64,000 bases of DNA from contig NC_072893.1 in NCBI RefSeq assembly GCF_027943255.1, forward strand, positions 33,006,001 through 33,070,000. The letters run 5' to 3'. Positions 56,701 through 64,000 of this stretch are shown here, piece after piece (within the stretch, counting starts at the first letter, position 1; each line of letters opens with the position of its first letter). The stretch is from Anastrepha obliqua (Eukaryota > Arthropoda > Insecta > Diptera > Tephritidae). Position numbers and translations under genes: made by a program. Below the pieces are notes generated by a model. It saw only the letters and a program-made list of their open reading frames with translations. It made no database searches and was not told where the DNA came from.

Positions 56701-59682
56701 AACAGGAAAAAGGGCAATATTTAAAGGGTTTTTTATATTTTAATATTTTAAGATGTGCGCCTTTTCTAACCACAGTATTATTTATTTATTTATTAGAATT
56801 AATATAGAATACTAAAACTAATACTAGAACGAGTACTACCTGCCAGGGCCTACAACTGTGTTGTTATTAGCAAATCATAGTAGTTAAGTTAAAATTTTTG
56901 AAAAAATTATTTAAAACAGTTATATTGCCCGTAGAGCAGAAGGTTTGGTGGATCCGAAGTGTTTTTTCCTGAAACTTTCTAGGGTGCAACAATCGTTTAA
57001 AAGATGTTCAGCTGATGGGTTATTATCACAAAATGGACATCGGCGTTGGGTACCTCCTGTGAGGAGGTGTTGGTGTGTGAGTTTGTTATGCCCAATTCTG
57101 AGTCAGACGAACTGGGTTGTTAAATTTCGAGGTGTATTGCTTGGGCATAGAGATGGTTTGCGCCTGCCGTTGAATGCAGTATACCATTTTGCCAGTTTAA
57201 TCGAGTCAATATGTTTTTTTTTGTATGTCTATGTAAAACATTTTCTGAATAAACTGGAAACAATGGTCTTTTTGCTGGCATAAGTCGGACTGTTTCGTCG
57301 GCTTGCTCGTTGCCTCGGATGCCTTTATGGCTCGGTACCCATATAATGCTGATCTTTTTTATGTTACGAATACAAAGTTCTCTTATTTTTTCAACCAGTT
57401 TGTAACTATAAAGTTGTCTAATAAGAGGTGTCATTTTGATATTCAAAGAAAAATGCTATTTTTTAATATAAATGAACGGATGTTTATTTCATTATAAAGA
57501 GGAGGGTATGGCGTTAATAGTGGAAAATAACATCAGGCAAATGACCACCACGACCACGCTTACAGGGCAATGAAAAGGATCATGAAATTTTCCTTAGCCG
57601 AATTGCAAAGTGGCTGCCCTATGTCCTCGATAACAGCTGTTATTGGAAAACCCTTTAGAAAAGAGTTTCGGAATTAGTAGCCGTGTCGCTTCGATTACAC
57701 GTTTCTTTATAGTACCGAGACCAGCTTTTGCCAAAATGCATTATGGTATGGAGCATCAAATAGCGTAATGTTAGTATTGGCGGTCCATCCGTACATTGCT
57801 CTAGTGATATTGACTAAGGTCACGCTGAAGAACGTCAGAGGTATACAAAAAAAAAACAAAAAAAAAAGTGCGTGTAGCGTGTAGTACACATAATATAAGT
57901 GAAACTTTCACGGCAGACAAAGAGAGAGAGAGAAAAGGAGAGAAAGGGAGAAAAAGAGAGAAAGAATATATATCTAAATAAATTCACAACATTTGTAGAG
58001 AATACAAATAGACAAAATTTACAAAAAACGGAGAAGGATCGACCGGTGTAGGTAAACGCGCGACACATACCGTTGCAACAACGCGCACTACTCTGAGCGT
58101 TTATCACCCGCACAAACGCAGCGCTTCCAGGACTGCAGCAATGGCACAAATTACCGTAAGGCAACACCAATAAATCCGACGCCGGAATGAATAGCACTTT
58201 ACAGTACGCACAAGCACTAGCCAGGAAACGGAAATAAGCGCCAAAAAGTAGGGACCAAAAAACACCCCAAACAGTAGGCACCAAGGAAATATAACGCCAA
58301 AAAGTAAGTACCAAAAACATACTTACTACAAGTTTGCACCAACAAACAAGCGCCAAAAAGTAGGCAGTGTTATTTCTCACTAGAACTTACCAACCACAAG
58401 GAAAAATTCAGGAAAAATAGCCTAAAGTGTGTCTAAGATCTATATAAGGTATAGCTTTCTCTCTCCTTTTCCTCTAGGCTATATCTTCTTTCTCTCTCGC
58501 GGAACGAAAATGCCCAAAACGTTGCATGGGCTTGAAATTTTACTTTCCATTCTCGCTTGTCCATCGACGCCTAAGAAGTTTCACTTCAAAAAAATTGTCC
58601 AACAAAATTCAGCTTAAACTCGTTAAAGTTCGAAGATTCCAAGACATTCAAGTCCATATTACCGGAACGAACGTGATTTATTTGCGGAATCACCACAGCA
58701 GCATTGTCCAGAGATATGTGTTTCTTATGTTGTACGCCTGTACTATGAGGTGAATTGGTCCTTTTACGAGTATTTTAAATGTGCATTTGATCAAATTCCT
58801 CTTATCAAAATTAGGTAATGGAGTAGCGTTTGCCGTTCGGAGTCGGCTTAAAACGGTAGGTGTTCCCTCCCTTTGTGGAACAACATCAAGACGCACGCCA
58901 CAAATAGGAGGAGGAACTCTGCCAAACACCTAACAGATGTGTGCGCTCCAATTATTTATTTTTATTTAGTTTCGTTTCATATTGCTTTTCATTATTAATA
59001 ATTATTATTTTTGGGCCTTCATTTGTAGGTCGCACGTATTCATCAGCCTGCTACCATTCAAATACTTAGTTCCTACGTTATTTGCCAAAAATTTTAAAAT
59101 AATGCTAAATGTCACCATTTGGCTGTGGTACGGCCTCTCTATATGGAATTCACCGGTGCTGCAGTATTTTTATCATCAAATTTATCATTCATCGCCTGTG
59201 GATTGTTCGGGTGAAGGATCAGCGGCAAAGTAAGTTTCGGATTTCTACATGTAAAACAACAAAAAAAAAAGAAATTGAACAGCTTAATTTAAAATTGTTA
59301 AATTATTAAATTTAAAATTTAATATGATATTAAAATATTTCTGAAACATTTTGCAGATGTATTTTGCTGAAAGACTCGAGCGAGCATCGACATTTTAAAA
59401 CACTCAAAAAAGCCTACATGGAAGTGAAACTGGCTCAAGAAAAACTGAAAATTAGCACACTGGCTAATTCATCGGGTTCAGAGAGCTCCTGTACCTCAGC
59501 CAAGGCCTTTCAAGCTATAAAATGTAAGTGATGTAATGTAGAGAGAAAAAAAAAACAATCTAATTGACTTTTCTTGCATTTCAGGCATAATGACGTTAAA
59601 GCGAAAATTGAAGCGTATACGCGAAGGACGTGGTTCGGAAATGGAGATGGAGAATGACACCGAAGATATGACTAATGAATAG
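53755..59682 (+). CDS. Six-exon multi-pass membrane protein, TLC-like
   Basis: Exons 53755-53961, 56033-56379, 56546-56689, 59029-59229, 59357-59523 and 59585-59682 have consistent phases and GT/AG sites and give 387 residues. The start is MTSILDMKPGPPDYWADICN. Hydrophobic segments include LLNAMFWIFLFFAGGFIGFY (about 49-68), SVWNISFYAACTLFLYFY (about 84-101), and four or more later. The order 'charged loop, FARSVWNISFY' followed by helices is reminiscent of TLC/ceramide synthase-type proteins (W-R-x-x-F-Y). The paired His of active ceramide synthases are not present in the matching loop, which reads YLEACSKTLYLLA. The C terminus is Lys/Glu-rich and cytosolic in appearance. An ER role is likely for this fold class but not shown. 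Introns 1 and 3 carry repeats and elements. Confidence 0.82.
54535..54690. repeat. Direct repeat, spacing 94 bases
   Basis: Two units with ATTAAATATTACGACAGTCA, AGAACAAAAAAGTTTATTTT at 54549 and 54643 differ at a few sites. Each is preceded by CTGCTGCAACAACAACAA-like sequence, so a short element with a CAA tail may have been duplicated. Confidence 0.7.
55050..55441. repeat. Diverged AT-rich repeat, second member of the 4110-4760 family
   Basis: It shares the order of motifs with 4380-4750: A-run with ATCGAAA, GTGATCACCACTTCAAAAAA, TTTTGAGAAAAACGCATTT, TTTTTTGAAAATTCTGGC. It lies in intron 1 of the TLC-like gene. Confidence 0.4.
55442..55815. repeat. Direct repeat of about 165 bases, spacing 210
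   Basis: TTATAACAAATATTTATCGG starts at 55442 and again at 55652. Both copies continue through TATATAAAAATCCC, TTAAAATTGAAAA and ACAAAAACGCAAAGAATTTT, to a TCTCAC word, with moderate divergence. No coding content. Confidence 0.8.
56775..57450 (-). mobile_element. 5'-truncated jockey-type LINE in an intron
   Basis: On the minus strand: ISIIWVPSHKGIRGNEQADE (late RNase H, about 57295-57355), LTRLNWQNGI, then in other frames VWLRIGHNKLTHQHLLTG and CPFCDNNPSAEHLLNDC (about 56985-57040), a C-x2-C...H-x4-C knuckle. The 3' tail is an AAAT repeat (TATTTATTTATTTATTAG on + at 56778-56795). Frames are broken. Confidence 0.75.
57480..57720 (-). mobile_element. C-terminal scrap of a mariner-type transposase
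   Basis: The minus-strand text ends with the pattern G-H-L-P-D-V-I-F-H-Y (about 57525-57555), usual at the C terminus of DD41D-like and related mariners. Before it are fragments of the preceding helix. No termini seen. Confidence 0.5.
57721..58230. other. Intronic stretch with a purine-rich run
   Basis: A GAGA/AAGA-rich run lies at 57918-57965. No gene or element was recognised; the minus-strand frame of 181 codons over it is low-complexity and is not called. Confidence 0.4.
58238..58362. repeat. Degenerate tandem repeat, 56 base period
   Basis: The word GCGCCAAAAAGTA (or ACGCC...) starts at 58238, 58294 and 58350, an exact 56 base spacing, with looser similarity between (ACCAA and CACCAA words). 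Confidence 0.65.
58830..58965 (+). mobile_element. 3' half of the tRNA-type SINE
   Basis: It matches the SINE at 43825-44110 from GCCGTTCGGAGTCGGCTTAA to GTGTGCGCTCCAATTATTTA, with a short extra piece (TTTGTGGAACAA). The 5' half with promoter boxes is lost. Confidence 0.7.
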
Positions 59683-60275
59683 ATGCGAAACTACTTTTCG
59701 AGTTGATGTGTTTCTTGTCGTGCAATCTTGAAACTATATTACATTATATGTTTGACATGGCGATTTTGCTTAACGCAAGCAGACATTTATATTCCGCTTT
59801 CTTCATCCTCTCAATACCTTACGCTCTCTATTTTTTCCACTTACCTTCACACTAGACCACTAATTTCTTCATTTTGTACCCTTTTAATATTTATTTGAAA
59901 ACTTTGGAAAGCACTCTTGCTAAAAAAGCACTACTTTTACGATTTGTAAATAACATTTGAAAAGACATTTTTTGCGATTTGTGATGTAAGGCAATCGCGC
60001 TTGCTAGTTTAACCGCTCTTTATGTTTACTTACTGACATTTTACAGTTTTTGTGGTTATTATAAAATGTTAAACCTTTAATGAAGACACACACAAACATA
60101 TATATATTTATATATATACATAAACGATTAAAAAATGTTTGGCTGTTGCATATTGAACCCGTTTTATAATTTGCTAGGGTGGGTGCTACTGTTGAGTAAG
60201 GACCTGCCTCTTTGTATTGGGATGGTAAAGCCTTATGCTTTTATGACATTAATTTAAATAAAATTAGTAAAAAAG
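59683..60275 (+). terminator. 3' UTR and polyadenylation signal of the TLC-like gene
   Basis: Non-coding AT-rich sequence with an ATAT microsatellite at about 60100-60120. A signal AATAAA is at 60257-60262. Confidence 0.5.
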
Positions 60276-60664
60276 ATCGAGTTTTTAATTAATAAATAAT
60301 TACAAGAAACCTTTTATCACTGAAAATGATTGAGCGCTCGAAAATATGTGAAAGTGACGCGACATAAAAATCGTTACGCAAGTAAAATATGTAAACCTAT
60401 CAAACACTAAAGCCTGATAAATGTATAAATTTTATTTTTTGATTGGTCAAGGAGAATTTCAGAACACAAAATGTGTAAAATTTGCAAGTTAGAAAGCGGA
60501 TTTTTGAATGTGCAGAATTCGCTTGTTAGAACGCGCGCTGTACAAATGGAGCGTTAAAACACGAGATGTATTGCTGAACATAAAACATAATCGTCATTGG
60601 TTTTAATTAGTATTTTAAAGTTTGGATATTCACACGTGTGAGAAAATTGCCATGATTATTTAGT

Positions 60665-61012
60665 ATGGAAACCCTTACTGGAAAATCTGCTTGTGCCTTA
60701 TCGGCCGCTGAGCGTGTCAAAGAATATAAAGAAAGAAAGAAAGCAATTTATAACAATAAAAGGATGCAATTATCTAATGCCGAGCAGTGTAAAATATGTC
60801 GTCACACTGTGAAAAAGAATAATAAAAAAAATTCATTTTCGTTGCTCAAAAGTTACGCTGTAGAAACATTTTTTTTTGTCTCCGTTGAGATTTATTTTTA
60901 TGTCATCAACATGCCTGTCATTGCTTTGGTGTTTCATCACCATGAATCTCCTGCTGAAGAGCGCTTGTCTGCGTTAGATTGGTGGGATACTATTTTTATG
61001 AACCTTGAATGA
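60665..61012 (+). CDS. Hypothetical ORF, 115 codons, possibly a mobile-element fragment
   Basis: ATG 60665 gives METLTGKSACALSAAERVKE. Residues 12-28 (LSAAERVKEYKERKK) and 36-51 (LSNAEQCKICRHTVKKN) look like two copies of one short charged motif, a style seen at the start of some transposon-encoded proteins. The second half is hydrophobic (ETFFFVSVEIYFYVINMPVI) and includes FHHHESPAEE. No domain recognised, and no splice partner or terminal repeats seen. It could be a chance extension of an eroded element. Confidence 0.3.
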   Translation: METLTGKSACALSAAERVKEYKERKKAIYNNKRMQLSNAEQCKICRHTVKKNNKKNSFSLLKSYAVETFFFVSVEIYFYVINMPVIALVFHHHESPAEERLSALDWWDTIFMNLE

Positions 61013-61340
61013 CCCTGGAACAGAATTGTTGCGAACAGCGGGTAACGGATTGACGGGTGTGAAATTGCCAGATATTCCGGCGCAATATTTCATATTTATT
61101 ATATTATTATTGTAACCACAAAATACCATCTGAAAACCATCCCGATTCTGATTAACCGGCCGAATTTTCCGACAGAAGTGGTTCAGCTGATCTCCCTCCA
61201 TCATTACGTTACTCGCTGTTTCGAGTCTGAATGAGTGAAAATGAGATTTGCGCTTCGAACTCGTGGCCTTTTGTCCCCTCTACTCATCACAGTACTTCAT
61301 ACAAACCCTAAATAAATCGAAGAAAAAGCAGGGCTGAGTA
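61013..61340. other. Intergenic stretch, nothing recognised
   Basis: No supported feature. Confidence 0.35.
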
Positions 61341-61342
61341 TA

Positions 61343-61892
61343 CCCTATGATCAAAAAGTGCCGGGAATGTGATGTTGACTCTTCTTCGATTGCCAATGCG
61401 TAGCGCATCATGAGTACCTGCCCTCGGGCCAGACAGTCAATAAAGAATATTATTTATCCGTTTTGAAGAGATGCTGTACGTCGCAGACGGCCGGAAATGC
61501 GGGCAAACAAATCTTGAATTTTGCATGATGATAACGCGCCATCGCACCAAACCCAAATTGTGCTGGATTATTTGACCAAACACCGAGTAAATACCATCGT
61601 GCAAGCACCGTATTCACCTGGTATGGCCCCGTGCGATTTCCATTTGTTTCCCAAGTTGAAGTTATCATTTCGTAGAAGGAGATTTTAGTCGATAGAGGAG
61701 ATCAAAGAGAATGCGACGAAGGAGCTGAAGGCCATCCCTTCGTTTGCCTACCAGGGGTGCATGAAGGACTGGGTTAAACGTTGGCACATGTGTGTTGGCA
61801 CATGTGTGACGGAAGGAGATAAAATAAATTTGCCTGAAATTTAACTCTGTTTTGTTTTATTCAAGCATCGACGGTACTTTCTGATCATGGGG
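61343..61892 (+). mobile_element. 5'-deleted mariner (DD34D type) with both termini
   Basis: Termini CCCTATGATCAAAAAGTGCC (61343) and, inverted, CCCCATGATCAGAAAGTACC (from 61892) are flanked by TA. Only the second half of the transposase remains: HHEYLPSGQTVNKEYYLSVL (about 61405-61465), a broken second catalytic block near 61530, YSPGMAPCDFHLFPKLKL with the third Asp (about 61615-61665), and the C-terminal AIPSFAYQGCMKDWVKRW. A 14 base unit TTGGCACATGTGTG is duplicated at 61781-61810. Confidence 0.8.
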
Positions 61893-61939
61893 TATGTGCC
61901 TTTCTTCCGACCGGTGATATCACAACTCTCTTCGCGTCA

Positions 61940-62285
61940 TATTGTGACGCTATTGAAAAGAAGGTGAGCTGAAAACTTCGGCACTGGTCGCAGAAACGAC
62001 AGGAGTTAAGGGACCATTTGCGGATATGAACCTCCTTTGTTTATACGCTCCCAGTAAGTAATTGTGCCAGCTCATGTCTCTTAGCCTTAGCTCTTCACTT
62101 CTAAGTTTCTCCTTGATGGTGTGTTGTTCCATAGCAAGGATGGGCTGGGGTGTTATTAATAAAGAGGCCGCAGCCTTTCTAGCCCATACATCCACTACTT
62201 CGTTTCCAGTTATAAACCTGTCTTTTTGAACCCACACGAGTCGGATGCAATGGTGCATTGAAAGAACTCGACCCAGCGGTAATAC
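61940..62285 (-). mobile_element. LINE fragment, end of RNase H
   Basis: The minus frame 62258-61950 reads HHCIRLVWVQKDRFITGNEV and VDVWARKAAA, as in RNase H ends where W-V-P-G-H is expected, followed by the linker toward the C terminus. No tail or 5' part is seen. Confidence 0.65.
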
Positions 62286-62344
62286 AGGTCTTTCAAATAA
62301 TATATTTTATTTATTGATAGGCGATTTTTTTTGGAGAAAAGTTC

Positions 62345-63700
62345 AAAAATTTCGTGATTGATTGATTGTGATCTGGTGGATATACACAGTACTTATCAGA
62401 CCAATCATAACTTATGCTTCTGGGGTTTGGTGGAGACGGACTATCGTTCGGGAACTATACAGGCTGCAAGGAAGTGTATTTTTATGCATTGCGGGTGCCA
62501 TGCGCCCAACCTCCGGCGATGCCCTAAATGCTATGCTTGATTTGCTCCCCGTGAATCTTAAGATACAGCAGGAAGCAATAAAAGCAATGTGAAGACTTCA
62601 AAATATGGTTTCTGACACGAAAACGGAACTTCGGGACACAGATAAATCTTTAAGATGCTATTTGAGCAGTATCCATTGTTTTTGGCACCTAAGGTCGATC
62701 TTATGCCCATAGTTTCATTTGGAAGGAATTTAGACATCAAAGGCGGGTGCGTGAGCAAAGGAGTAATCCAGAATGCATTCAAAGAAATTTTACGGATATT
62801 TTCTTTATACTTAAACGATAATAATAAGTATCATTACGCCATGGGAGGAATAGGAACTGCTTTCCAAACGAATTTTTTTTTTCATTCTGAAAATAGAAGA
62901 ATGGATAACTGATATAAGATGGAATGGGAAACAGAGTGAAGTCTTTTGTGACAGTCAGGCTGCACTGAAGGCCCCGGAGAACGCGCAGCAAACCTCAAGA
63001 ATGTAAGAAGAAGCTTAATTGTGTTGCAAGACGGAATAGATTTGTACTTATATGGGTTCCAGGGCACGGAGGTGTTCAAAGAAATGAAATTGCCAATGAA
63101 TTGGCCAACTACGGATCAGCGGTCACCCCACAGAGACCAGAGCCAATAGCTGGAATCAGTACTACAGGGACCATGAATTGGATCAGAAATTATGTCTGCA
63201 ATTTATATAAAGAGCGTTGATCCGGTCTAGAACGCGGCAGAACTGCAAAGTGTTTTTTGACAAGCCCGAAAAAAAACTGACAAACTTTCTACTAAAACTT
63301 GGAAGAAAAGACGTTCGGTTGATGGTCGGTATTATTACAGGACACAACCCATGGGGTCAGCATATGATTCCGATTGGAACTATTGAGAACCCGATTTGCC
63401 TGGTTTGTTTAGAGGAACCGGATAGCATAGAGCATTTTCTCTGTGCGTGTCCTGCTTTTACTAGAGCAAGGCTGACGAATTTGGGATTCCCATGTCATGA
63501 GAATGAGTAAAATTCGTTCTCTCAGAGGGGAGAATATCTAGAGGATATTTTCAGATTTGCTAAAGAATCTGGAAAATTCTCAGGGAACTAGCTTTCTCTG
63601 TCTCTGTTTCTGTTTCTGTTTCTGTTTCTGTCTCTGCCTCTATTCTATTCTATCTGTTTCTCTCTGCCACTCTTCTCCTTTCCTCCTTGACTATCTGCTC
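62345..63700 (+). mobile_element. 5'-truncated jockey-type LINE, sister of the 16163-17250 copy
   Basis: It begins in the RT thumb (TYASGVWWRR, RELYRLQGSVFLCIAGAMRP, about 62405-62510) and passes through a damaged RNase H. The C terminus runs GIITGHNPWGQHMIPIGTIE and CLVCLEEPDSIEHFLCACP (about 63330-63455). DNA from 62597 onward closely follows 16163 onward. The 3' UTR has a (TTTCTG)n run at 63597-63640. Several stops and shifts. Confidence 0.8.
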
Positions 63701-63704
63701 TTTT

Positions 63705-64000
63705 CCGTACAACAATTCATGCGTGAAGTCCGTAATGTTGTACGCAAGCGAAACATGGCTGGCCTCCAACACCACCACACAGAGGCTACAGTCTTTCATC
63801 AACAAATTCCTCCGCATCATCTGTAGACTATTCTTGCCAAATACCAGCAGTAACGACACACTGTGGAGATTAACGATCGAGGAACCCATCCTTAGGCAAA
63901 TCAAATGCAGAAAGTGGCGATGAATAGGTCACACATTGAGAAAACCCCCGGATAGCATCACGAGAATGGCAGGGAGCAGTGCGCGGTCGACCAGCAAACA
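63705..64000 (+). mobile_element. LINE RT C-terminal fragment, runs off the window
   Basis: The frame from about 63712 reads SVMLYASETWLASNTTTQRL, then FLRIICRLFLPNTSSNDTLW, then RKWR-IGHTLRKPPDSITR. This is the C terminus of APE-RT LINEs of the type that have 'LYGSETW' and 'W-IGHTLRK'. One stop (TGA at about 63920) where Trp is expected. The rest lies beyond 64000. Confidence 0.75.

Noticed and set aside
57835..58380. 181-codon minus-strand frame
   Set aside because: Composed of Phe/Ser/Leu/Cys runs opposite a GAGA-rich tract, with no coding-like pattern; it lies in an intron of the TLC-like gene.

Overview
The window is dipteran nuclear DNA, most likely from a schizophoran fly and quite possibly a true fruit fly (Tephritidae). 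Support for this: AT-rich non-coding DNA with short TATG/TACA microsatellites, small introns with fly-type splice sites, a Corin-type gene, and a dense mix of mariner, Tc1, maT, Tigger/pogo, piggyBac-like MITE and non-LTR elements. The species assignment is inference. I see no bacterial genes, CRISPR array, tRNA gene or rRNA gene.

Three host genes can be assembled from exons with matching splice sites and phases. (1) A Corin-like type II membrane protein on + (exons 19578-22812 plus a last exon at 41154-41333). Its domain order is transmembrane segment, SEA-like, Frizzled CRD, two LDLa, SRCR, then a trypsin fold that has lost catalytic His and Asp. (2) A gene on - (25534-23804) nested in Corin's 18.3 kb last intron; five exons join in frame to about 310 residues of no recognised family. 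(3) A six-exon multi-pass membrane protein on + (53755-59682, 387 residues) that looks like a TLC/ceramide-synthase-type fold without the histidine pair.

Almost everything else is mobile DNA. From 0.6 to 17.3 kb there are truncated LINE tails, mostly of RNase H-bearing jockey/R1-type lineages, and mariner relics. 17.3-19.5 kb is a TIR-bounded element with CAC termini carrying a broken gene of an unclassified multicopy family. The Corin intron holds a mariner relic boxed by a perfect 25 bp inverted repeat, a complete Tc1 relic, a Tigger derivative without its DDE core, a TIR element with an unrecognised zinc-finger ORF, a deleted mariner sitting exactly on that element's edge, a LINE stub, and SINE pieces. 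42-53 kb holds a LINE copy with a fresh 131 bp duplication, a tRNA-type SINE interrupted by a DD37D element, a full-length young LINE with a 13 bp target duplication, and a nearly complete Tigger. Past 60 kb are one unrecognised ORF, a mariner and three LINE fragments, the last running off the window.

Two themes recur. Many cut-and-paste elements here are internal-deletion derivatives that keep both termini and pieces of the transposase ends. The TA-rich tail of one SINE family has twice been the landing site of TA-specific transposons. The genes do not form a pathway; the link between genes 1 and 2 is only physical nesting. All family calls are from motif reading; no database search was possible.
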